The position numbers and the translations under genes were made by a program. Below, in pieces: positions 1-6,162 of a DNA stretch of 10,993 bases. Under the pieces are notes generated by a model. The model did not search any database. It was given only the letters and a program-made list of their open reading frames with translations, and had not been told where the DNA came from. The stretch is from Actinomycetes bacterium (GTDB lineage: Bacteria > Actinomycetota > Actinomycetes > Propionibacteriales > Propionibacteriaceae): NCBI GenBank assembly GCA_023387135.1, contig JAEWIK010000396.1, positions 1 to 10,993 of the forward strand, read 5' to 3'. Position 1 is the first letter of the stretch; each line of letters starts with the position of its first letter.

Positions 1-2
1 GC

Positions 3-551
3 TGGGAACTCGCCGCTGCCCTGTTCCTGCGCTGGAGGGACGGCGATTCGCGCGCGATGGACGACCTGGTCAGGCTACTGACCCCGACGCTGTGGCACGT
101 CGCACGGGCGTACGGGCTCGGCTCCGAGCTCGCCGAGGACGTCGTGCAGACGACCTGGCTGACCCTGGTGCGCCGCCACGAGAGCATCCTCGAACCCCTG
201 GCCGTCGCGGGCTGGCTCACGACGACCGCCCGGCGCGAGGCCTGGCGGGTCGGCAAGCAGCAGCGCCGGGCCGATCCGTCGGAGAACGAGCAGCTCGAAG
301 CTCAGTTGCCCGCCGGCGACTCCGCCGAGCACGAGGCGATCAGGACGAGTTCGGCCGCAGAGCTGTGGGCGGCTGTCGACCGGCTCGCCGAACGCTGCCA
401 GCGCCTGCTCCGGGTCATCGCCTTCGACGACAGGCCCGACTATGCAAGGATCGCCAGCGACCTCGAGATGCCGATCGGCAGCATCGGCCCCACCCGACAA
501 CGCTGCCTGTCGAAGCTGAAGGCCTTGCTGAGCCAGGGAGGTGCAGCATGA
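3..551 (+). CDS. ECF-type RNA polymerase sigma factor (5' end outside window)
   Basis: This is a sigma-70 family protein of the short ECF class, which directs RNA polymerase to a small set of promoters. The frame is open to the left edge, and the residues before the first ATG (position 57) read WELAAALFLRWRDGDSRA. That is the usual start of sigma region 2 in this class, so the gene begins upstream and the ATG at 57 is internal. Region 2 continues through AEDVVQTTWLTLVRR and the DNA-contacting GWLTTTARREAWRV segment, followed by a basic stretch. An acidic linker leads to region 4 (about the last 55 residues), with a helix-turn-helix around YARIASDLEMPIGSIGPTRQRC. The stop codon overlaps the next start (ATGA at 548-551), so the downstream protein is translationally coupled and is the natural candidate for a regulator of this sigma factor. 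The likely targets include its own operon, but no promoter is visible in the window. Family call is firm; the regulon is unknown. Confidence 0.88.
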   Translation, partial: WELAAALFLRWRDGDSRAMDDLVRLLTPTLWHVARAYGLGSELAEDVVQTTWLTLVRRHESILEPLAVAGWLTTTARREAWRVGKQQRRADPSENEQLEAQLPAGDSAEHEAIRTSSAAELWAAVDRLAERCQRLLRVIAFDDRPDYARIASDLEMPIGSIGPTRQRCLSKLKALLSQGGAA

Positions 552-1015
552 CCGCCCGCGATCCCGAGGACAAGGCACTGTTCGCCCGCCTGCGCGAGCT
601 GTGGGACGAGCACGACCCGATGCCCCAGGGACTCACCGACAGGATGATCGCCGCCGTCGCCATGGAGGACTTCGCCCGCGAGTGGGCGCTGCTCTCGCTG
701 GTGGAGGACGCGCAACCCGCGGCAGTCAGGGGCGAATCCACCACGTCGCAGCTCCAGTTCAGCGACGGCATCACCACCGTCCTGCTGCACATCGCGGGCG
801 CCGACGACGACCGCCGCCGGGTCGACGGCTGGGTCGACTCGCTGGCGCTGGAGATCCGCCTCAGCCAGGGCGAGAAGGACTGGACGGCCAGGCCGAGCGG
901 CACAGGAAGGTTCGCCTTCGGTTCCCTGCCGGCGGGGGTCTCGCGGCTCCGCATGGTGGTGAGGCGTCCCGACGGCACGCTGCGCGACTTCGAGACGCCG
1001 CAGTTCGAGGTGTAG
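548..1015 (+). CDS. small soluble protein coupled to the sigma factor, possible regulator
   Basis: I do not recognise a named family for this 155-residue protein. Residues about 8-53 look helical, with a motif around LWDEHDPMPQGLTDRM and then an AMEDFAREWALLSLVE helix. Residues about 67-155 look like a beta-sandwich, with alternating hydrophobic strands and a segment GRFAFGSLPAGVSRLRMVV, as in carboxypeptidase-regulatory-like or other Ig-like folds. It has no cysteine, so it lacks the HxxxCxxC zinc motif of classical ZAS anti-sigma factors, and no membrane segment or signal peptide is visible. The start is fixed by the ATGA overlap with the sigma gene (AGGGAGG lies just upstream). Position directly after a sigma gene is where anti-sigma factors usually sit, so a soluble, non-zinc anti-sigma or sensor role is plausible. 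An adaptor between the sigma factor and the downstream proteases is another option. Function is inference from context. Confidence 0.8.
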   Translation: MTARDPEDKALFARLRELWDEHDPMPQGLTDRMIAAVAMEDFAREWALLSLVEDAQPAAVRGESTTSQLQFSDGITTVLLHIAGADDDRRRVDGWVDSLALEIRLSQGEKDWTARPSGTGRFAFGSLPAGVSRLRMVVRRPDGTLRDFETPQFEV

Positions 1016-1047
1016 CGGCGTCCGGGAGACGCCGGTTCACGGCTTTG

Positions 1048-1069
1048 GGGCGGACGACGGCGTCCGTCC
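1048..1069 (+). other. hairpin in the leader of the protease gene
   Basis: The 98-base gap between the small protein gene and the protease gene contains an inverted repeat: GGGCGGACG, loop ACGG, then CGTCCGTCC, which pairs over 9 bp with one G-U pair. A smaller GCCG/CGGC hairpin lies just before it at 1031-1043. There is no T-tract after either, so a classical terminator is unlikely. It may tune transcription or mRNA stability between the sigma/regulator pair and the protease genes, or it may be a chance product of high GC content. Confidence 0.3.
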
Positions 1070-1100
1070 GAGGGGGAGACACGCAGGTCCGAGGGATCCA

Positions 1101-1106
1101 GGGAGA
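1101..1106 (+). promoter_or_regulatory. ribosome binding site of the S8 protease gene
   Basis: GGGAGA lies 7 bases before the ATG at 1114. It supports that codon as the true start of the protease, and so supports the absence of an N-terminal signal peptide. Confidence 0.7.
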
Positions 1107-1113
1107 GTGAACC

Positions 1114-2805
1114 ATGGCTGACATCAGGGAGCAGGGACCACAGCCGAAGGGGTGGTCGTGGCGTGATCGGGCGCGGGGGTCGATCCCCGTCGGGGCGACG
1201 CTCAACCCGCTCGACGAACCCATCGCGGGGTTGGAGGTGTTCCCCACCGCCTATGTCCCCGACAGGCTGCTGGTGACGATGATGCTCGGCTCGGACGGCG
1301 GCCCGTACGCCGAACTGCGCGCGGCCGCCGCCGCTTTCGGCTGGGGCCTGGTCCCGCAACGGCTGGACGGCGACGGCCTGCCGACCGAATCACCGTTCCC
1401 GGAGCCCAGGTTCCCCGGCGCCCCGGTGACGATCCGCGTCAGGCTCACGCCGTCCGACGAGCAGGGACGCCAGTCGCCGGCCTCGCCGGACGCCTGGAAG
1501 GTGCTGCAGCGGGCGCGCCGCGACCACTACCTCGCCAGGCTGCGCGACCAGGGCGTGGACCCGACCAAGGCACCCCTGCGCCTGGAGCGCGAGGACCTGC
1601 TGCCGGGGGTGGGGCTCGAGCACATCGTGGCGATCGACCCGGTCGGGCTGAACCCTTTCACCCAGACGAACCCCTACACCAAGACGAACCCTTACACGCA
1701 GACGAACCCGTACACGAAGACCAACCCGTACACGAAGACGAACCCGTGTGACGAGTACGCCACCGCGGGCTCGGGCGGTCGGCAGCCGGTCGCGTGGCTG
1801 GGACCCGCGCCGGTCCGGCGTCCCGACGCGGAGATCACCGGACGACGTCCGGTGGTGGCCATCCTCGACACCGGGGCGGGCGCGCACGACTGGCTGCCCG
1901 AGTCGATAGTCGACCGTCATGTGACGCTGGACGGGGAACCCGTCGGGCTCACCGACGACGCCGACCCCGAGCTGTATCCGGACCTGTACGGCCCGATGGA
2001 CGGCGCCATCGACATCGTCAGCGGGCACGGCACGTTCATCGCAGGATTGATCCGCCAGGCGGCGCCCGACGCCGACCTGCTGGCCATCAGGGCCGCCGAC
2101 GCGATGGGAGTCGTCGAGGAGAGCGCCCTGCTCGACCTGATCGAGGAGGTCGGCGTCCTGCTGGCCCGGCACTGCGCGGGCGAGCCGGGAGGGCGTGCCG
2201 TCGACGTCCTCAACCTGTCGTTGGGCTACTACCACGAGACCCCGCAGGACGGCGCCTACAGCCTCGCGTTGTACGACCTGCTGGCGGCGCTGCGCGCCCT
2301 CGGCTGCACGGTCGTCTGCTCGGCGGGCAACGACTGCACCGACCGTCCGACCTTCCCCGCGTCGCTGTGGCCGTGGCCGGGCTCCGACAACGGGCTGCAG
2401 CCCGACGACTACGCCGACCACGTCTCGGTGGGATCGCTGAACGCGAGCGGTCACACGACGGCGCTGTTCTCCAACATCGGGCCGTGGGTGAAGACCTGGG
2501 CGGTCGGCGCCTCGGTGGTGAGCACCGTCCCGGCGTTCGTCGGCGGCTTCCAGGCCACCTCCCGGGACGACGCCTACGGACGCGACCGCGAGACCCAGGA
2601 CCCCGACGACTACCGCGGTGGCTTCGCCATCTGGAGCGGCACCTCGTTCGCGGCCCCCGTGGTGGCGGGCAGGATCGCCCACGAGTTGACGGCCGTGCTC
2701 GCAGCCGACGGGGCACGCTCGTCGGCACCGCCCCATGCGGTGAAGCTCGCCAGGCGCGCGGCGGCGACGGCGCTCGAACGGGGAGCCGGCACTCCCCGGG
2801 GCTAG
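1114..2805 (+). CDS. S8 (subtilisin-like) serine protease with NPYTKT repeat, apparently cytoplasmic
   Basis: This 563-residue subtilase has its full catalytic set: Asp252 in ILDTGAG, His305 in GHGT, oxyanion Asn406 in SAGND and nucleophile Ser511 in GTSFAAP. The catalytic domain spans about 245-530. The N terminus (MADIREQGPQPKGWSWRDR) is hydrophilic and has no signal peptide, and I see no C-terminal membrane helix, so the enzyme should act inside the cell, unlike secreted subtilases. Residues 1-179 form a non-catalytic region I cannot assign; it could be an inhibitory propeptide or a substrate-binding domain. Residues 180-211 are five copies of a hexapeptide, consensus NPYTKT, placed between that region and the protease domain, a good location for a linker or an activation-cleavage site. 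The gene lies between the sigma/regulator pair and a CHAT protease gene and is probably co-transcribed with both. Substrate and trigger are unknown; possible substrates include the sigma partner or the CHAT protein. Confidence 0.92.
   Translation: MADIREQGPQPKGWSWRDRARGSIPVGATLNPLDEPIAGLEVFPTAYVPDRLLVTMMLGSDGGPYAELRAAAAAFGWGLVPQRLDGDGLPTESPFPEPRFPGAPVTIRVRLTPSDEQGRQSPASPDAWKVLQRARRDHYLARLRDQGVDPTKAPLRLEREDLLPGVGLEHIVAIDPVGLNPFTQTNPYTKTNPYTQTNPYTKTNPYTKTNPCDEYATAGSGGRQPVAWLGPAPVRRPDAEITGRRPVVAILDTGAGAHDWLPESIVDRHVTLDGEPVGLTDDADPELYPDLYGPMDGAIDIVSGHGTFIAGLIRQAAPDADLLAIRAADAMGVVEESALLDLIEEVGVLLARHCAGEPGGRAVDVLNLSLGYYHETPQDGAYSLALYDLLAALRALGCTVVCSAGNDCTDRPTFPASLWPWPGSDNGLQPDDYADHVSVGSLNASGHTTALFSNIGPWVKTWAVGASVVSTVPAFVGGFQATSRDDAYGRDRETQDPDDYRGGFAIWSGTSFAAPVVAGRIAHELTAVLAADGARSSAPPHAVKLARRAAATALERGAGTPRG
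1651..1746 (+). repeat. in-frame 18-bp tandem repeat encoding NPYTKT units
   Basis: Five consecutive 18-base units encode NPFTQT, NPYTKT, NPYTQT, NPYTKT and NPYTKT, followed by a sixth partial NP. The units differ mainly at third codon positions (CCT/CCC/CCG, ACC/ACG), while the amino acids are nearly constant apart from K/Q and F/Y. This indicates that the peptide sequence is maintained by selection and that the array is not a fresh slippage product. The repeat is polar and uncharged to basic, without obvious helix-forming character, and sits immediately before the subtilase domain. Confidence 0.9.
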
Positions 2806-2862
2806 CCCGCGGTTCCGGTGGCCGCCCGTCGGTGCGCGGGCGGTCGCCGGACGGGGCATGCT

Positions 2863-5349
2863 GTGCTCGTGAGACTCTCTGCCGAAGAGCTTTACCGCCG
2901 CGGTGTCGAGCACGGCAACGCCGGCCGCAACGCGGCCGCGCGCCGCTGTCTCACCTCGGCCCTGGAGCGGACCGGCGACCCCGATCTGGAAGCCAGGATC
3001 GCGGGGACGCTGTCGTACATCGCCGCCAGGACGGGCGACCCCGCCGGCGCCGAGCGACTGTGCCGTGACGCCCTCGCCACGACGGGGGTGTCGGCGGCGA
3101 CCGCCGCCATCCTCGAGGGCCAGCTCGGTCTCCTGGCGATCGGCAGCGGCGACTGGGACGCGGCGATCTCCTGGCTCGACAGGGCCATCGTGGGGGTCGG
3201 CGACGACCGCGGGCATCGCAACACGATGTACCTCAACCGCAGCGTCGCCCACATGCAGGCAGGGCACCTGGCGGAGGCCCGCAGGGACCTCGAACTGGCC
3301 AAGGCCGACTTCGCCGTCGAGGGCAACGACCAGGACGCGGCGATGGCGCAGCACAACCTCGGCTACGTCGCCCTGCTGGAGGGCGACCTGGTCACCGCCT
3401 TGCACGACATGACGGCGGCCCGCGCGATCATGCAGGGGGACTCGGCGGTGAACGCGGCGATCGGCGACCTGGACAGGGCGGAGGTGCTGCGCGACGCCGG
3501 CCTGACGACCGAGGCCGAACGCACCCTCGACAAGGTGGCGAGGACGCTCGGCGCGCACGGGATGCGCCAGGCGCGGGGCGAGGCCGAGTTCAACCTCGCC
3601 AGATCGTTGCTGACCCATGATCCGAGGCGGGCCGCGACGGTGGCGGGCGCGGCGGCGCGCAGGTTCCGCGGCCTCGGCAGCACGAGCTGGGCGGCCCGGG
3701 CGCAGGGCGTCCTGCTGCGTGCCAGGTTGTCGGACGGGCAGTCGCTCAGCACCGGGACGCGGATCGCCGCCACCAGGACACCGCCCTCCCCGGCGGAGAT
3801 CGAGCAGGCCGCCGACGAGCTCGACGGGCTCGGCTTCGCGGCCGAGGCGACCGCGCTGCGGCTCACCCGCGACCTGTGGGAGGCACGTCACGGGGCGCGG
3901 GAGGACCTGTCTGCTCCCGTCCCGCCGCCCGTCGACGGCTCGCCCCTCCAGGTCCGCCTGCTCGCCGACGAGGTCTCCGCGGCCCGCGCTCACGCCGCCG
4001 GGCTGCTCGACGACGCCAGGGAGCACGCGGCGCGGGGGCTGGACGCCCTCACCCGGTGGCAGCTGTCCTTCGGCAGCCTCGACCTGCAGACCTCGCTCGC
4101 CATGCACGCCAGGGGCCTGCTGTTCGAGGGGATGCGCTCGGCGGTGAGGTCAAGGTCGCCCGAGGTGCTCTTCGAGTGGTCCGAGCGGGCGCGGCACCTG
4201 AGCCAGCAGGTGGTCCCGTTGCGCCCGCCGCCGGACCCGGAACTCGCCACCGAACTCGCCGAACTGCGTTCCCTGCGGGCGGAGAACCCCGACGGGTGGT
4301 TGCGGGACCAGCGGGCGTCGGCGCTGCACGACAGAGTGCGACAGCGGCAGTGGGTGTCCACCGGCGCCGCGGGGCTGGACGAGCGCAGCACGCTCGCCGA
4401 CGTGCTGTCGTCCCTCGACGAGGGCACCGCGTTCGCCACCTACCTCTACGACGGCAGCCGGATCACCTGCCTGGTCGTGACTCCCGAGGGCGCCAGGGTA
4501 GTGGACGCGGGAGCCTGGCAGCAGCTTCAGCACTCCCTCTCCGGGCTGCGCGCAGACCTCGACGTGTACGCGTCGGTCCGGAACGGCCCGATGGCGGCGG
4601 TCATCGCGACGGCCCTCGACGAGCGGCTCGCCGAACTCGACCACCTGCTGCTGCGTGGCCCGCTCGCGCTGGTGGGCGACAGCAGGCTCGTCCTCACCAC
4701 TCCTGGAGTGCTCGCGGGGGTGCCGTGGACGATGCTGCCGGGCCTGCGCGGGCGTCCCTTCACGCTGGCGACCTCGGCGACCAGGTGGCTCAGGGACACG
4801 GGACGCCCACGGCCTCCGGGCGTCGGTTTCGTCGCGGGCCCGGGCGTCGCCAGGGGCGAGGAGGAGGTGGCGGTGGCGTCGAACGCCTGGGAGGACGCAC
4901 GAATCCTCTCCGGGTCCGCGGCCACCGTCGACGCCGTCGCCGCCCTCGCCGGGGACGTCGGCACGCTGCACGTCGCCGCCCATGGCAGGCACGCCGTCGA
5001 CAACCCCCTGTTCTCGGGTCTCGACCTGGCCGACGGTGCCCTGTTCGGCTACGACATCGACAGGATCCCCAGGGTGCCCACGACTGTCGTGCTGTCGGCC
5101 TGCGAGGTGGGACGATCCTCGGTCCGTTGGGGCGAGGAGGCGATCGGCATGACGCGCACCTGGCTGCACGCCGGCACCGCCTGCGTGGTGGCGGCCCCTG
5201 TCACGGTGGCCGACGACGCGGCGTGCGAGTTGCTGGGCGCCATGCACGCCGGCCTGGCGAGCGGACTGCCCGCCTCCGAGGCGCTGGCGAGGGCCTCGCT
5301 GGAGACCGGCGTGGTGGCTCCCTTCCAGTGCCACGGTTCGGGCTTCTAG
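2863..5349 (+). CDS. TPR-like / CHAT-domain (caspase-like) protease
   Basis: This protein of about 828 residues joins an N-terminal alpha-helical repeat region to a C-terminal CHAT domain, a clan CD cysteine peptidase fold related to caspases and separase. The first 240 or so residues show TPR-like helix pairs (SAEELYRRGVEHGNAG; LNRSVAHMQAGHLAEARRDLEL; MAQHNLGYVALLEGDLVTAL). Helical, less repetitive sequence follows to about 500. In the CHAT domain (about 510-828) the catalytic dyad is present: His707 in HVAAHG and Cys747 in LSACEVG, followed by the usual GEEAIGMTRTWLHAG stretch. No signal peptide or membrane helix is seen. I chose GTG 2863, preceded by GGACGGGG; GTG 2869 is equally possible. 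An upstream GTG at 2818 would add an arginine/glycine-rich leader that looks non-coding. In characterised systems TPR-CHAT proteases are switched on by a bound sensor partner; here the operon's small protein or the S8 protease may play that part. Domain call firm, role inferred. Confidence 0.9.
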   Translation: MLVRLSAEELYRRGVEHGNAGRNAAARRCLTSALERTGDPDLEARIAGTLSYIAARTGDPAGAERLCRDALATTGVSAATAAILEGQLGLLAIGSGDWDAAISWLDRAIVGVGDDRGHRNTMYLNRSVAHMQAGHLAEARRDLELAKADFAVEGNDQDAAMAQHNLGYVALLEGDLVTALHDMTAARAIMQGDSAVNAAIGDLDRAEVLRDAGLTTEAERTLDKVARTLGAHGMRQARGEAEFNLARSLLTHDPRRAATVAGAAARRFRGLGSTSWAARAQGVLLRARLSDGQSLSTGTRIAATRTPPSPAEIEQAADELDGLGFAAEATALRLTRDLWEARHGAREDLSAPVPPPVDGSPLQVRLLADEVSAARAHAAGLLDDAREHAARGLDALTRWQLSFGSLDLQTSLAMHARGLLFEGMRSAVRSRSPEVLFEWSERARHLSQQVVPLRPPPDPELATELAELRSLRAENPDGWLRDQRASALHDRVRQRQWVSTGAAGLDERSTLADVLSSLDEGTAFATYLYDGSRITCLVVTPEGARVVDAGAWQQLQHSLSGLRADLDVYASVRNGPMAAVIATALDERLAELDHLLLRGPLALVGDSRLVLTTPGVLAGVPWTMLPGLRGRPFTLATSATRWLRDTGRPRPPGVGFVAGPGVARGEEEVAVASNAWEDARILSGSAATVDAVAALAGDVGTLHVAAHGRHAVDNPLFSGLDLADGALFGYDIDRIPRVPTTVVLSACEVGRSSVRWGEEAIGMTRTWLHAGTACVVAAPVTVADDAACELLGAMHAGLASGLPASEALARASLETGVVAPFQCHGSGF

Positions 5350-5595
5350 CCCTCCAGGCGCCCACCACCCGGGGTCCCGCGCGTCGGCTTTCGAGGTTTT
5401 CTGCTCACGGGTTGTATCAGGACGGCTGCCGCGCGCTCTCCATCATCGGAACGGTGCTTGGCACGGTGGTAGGGGGGAGCGAGCAGGTGATGGTCCAGCG
5501 GTCGACAGGCCGCGTCCGGGGGGGCAACGGACCATCCACCACCGATCCGGAGGGTGTCGCCAACAGGCGGCACCCTTCCTCCGTCTGGGCGGCGA
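5350..5595. other. convergent intergenic region
   Basis: This 246-base gap separates the two operons, which run towards each other. I see no credible reading frame with coding character and no tRNA-like fold. The only clear structure is the hairpin at 5549-5578, described separately. A short T-containing patch around 5388-5402 follows the CHAT stop but has no convincing stem before it, so how the plus-strand operon terminates is unclear. Confidence 0.6.
5549..5578 (-). terminator. probable terminator hairpin after the isomerase gene
   Basis: A 13-bp stem (5549-5561 with 5566-5578, including two G-U type pairs when read from the plus strand) closes an AACA loop. It starts 17 bases past the isomerase stop codon and lies in the only gap between convergent operons. 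There is no T-tract on either strand, as is common for hairpin terminators in high-GC actinobacteria. It could act on transcripts from either direction. Confidence 0.5.
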
Positions 5596-6159
5596 TCAGT
5601 AGGCGAGGCCCTTCGGTTCGGGGCCGAGCGGGGGGACTGTCGGGTCGGGCACCTGGAAACCGTTGGCCTTGTAGGCCTCGTAGTCGAACTGCTCGCACTC
5701 GTCATAACCGAGCTTGTGGTACTCGTAGAAACCTTCCCACTCCTCATAGCCCTCACCCAACGACGACTCCAGGAACGCGTCCGCCATCGCCTGCCCCAAC
5801 GGTGCGCCCGTCCAGAACGCACCCATCGCCAGCAGGTTCGCGTTGTTCGCCGTGGCAGCCCGCTTCGCCGACGGCAACGTCTCCGCCACCGCCGCATGCA
5901 CATGCGGCACCTTGCTCGCGGCGATGTGGATGCCCATTCCGGTGCCGCAGAAGGCGAGCGCCTTCTCGTACTCACCCTCGGCGATCTTCGACGCCACCAG
6001 GAAACCCGCACGGTGGTACATGGGCGCGGTGGCGAGGTCGGGAGTCACGTCCTCCACCGTCCAACCCCGCTCGATCAGGTGCTGCTTCACAGCCTCCTTC
6101 AACGGGAACCCCGCGAAGTCGGCACCGACAACGACGAACCTGTCCTTGGCTGTCTTCAT
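5596..6159 (-). CDS. RpiB/LacA/LacB-family sugar-phosphate isomerase
   Basis: This 187-residue protein is an aldose-ketose isomerase of the RpiB/LacAB fold. The N-terminal phosphate-binding motif reads VGADFAGFPLK, the active-site loop reads CGTGMGIHIAASK with catalytic-type Cys71, and a third motif reads NNANLLAMGA. Classical RpiB has Asp-His in the first motif and a His before the NDxN motif for ring opening. Here these are Phe15 and about Ala104. That makes ribose 5-phosphate a doubtful substrate and favours a substrate that is already open-chain, such as an erythrulose phosphate, or a LacAB-like one. A tail of about 50 residues rich in Tyr, Glu and Pro extends beyond the usual core of about 150. 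The ATG lies 3 bases past the preceding permease stop, with GGAAAGG upstream, so it is the last gene of the transport operon seen here and probably acts on the imported sugar after phosphorylation. The family is sure; the substrate is inferred. Confidence 0.88.
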   Translation of the reverse strand: MKTAKDRFVVVGADFAGFPLKEAVKQHLIERGWTVEDVTPDLATAPMYHRAGFLVASKIAEGEYEKALAFCGTGMGIHIAASKVPHVHAAVAETLPSAKRAATANNANLLAMGAFWTGAPLGQAMADAFLESSLGEGYEEWEGFYEYHKLGYDECEQFDYEAYKANGFQVPDPTVPPLGPEPKGLAY

Positions 6160-6162
6160 GAC

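Noticed and set aside
1651..1746. Tandem array considered as a CRISPR-like repeat or recombination site
   Set aside because: It has no spacers, the period is exactly 18 bases and in frame, and variation is mostly synonymous, so it is a coding repeat.
1390..4107. A long minus-strand open frame opposite the S8 and CHAT genes
   Set aside because: It is rich in Arg, Gly, Val and His without domain motifs, lies antisense to two genes with intact catalytic motifs, and arises from the third-position GC bias of those genes.
5386..5402. T-containing patch after the CHAT stop as a possible terminator tail
   Set aside because: No stable stem immediately precedes it.
5891..5908. 8-bp perfect inverted repeat with 2-base spacer (GCCGCATG/CATGCGGC)
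   Set aside because: It lies inside the isomerase coding region and is explained by the codons for HVHA; there is no sign of an operator role.
3876..6161. A long plus-strand frame running across the CHAT gene, the junction and the isomerase gene
   Set aside because: It is a shifted-frame shadow with low-complexity Arg/Pro/Ser composition, and it crosses the convergent junction, so a real gene is not credible.
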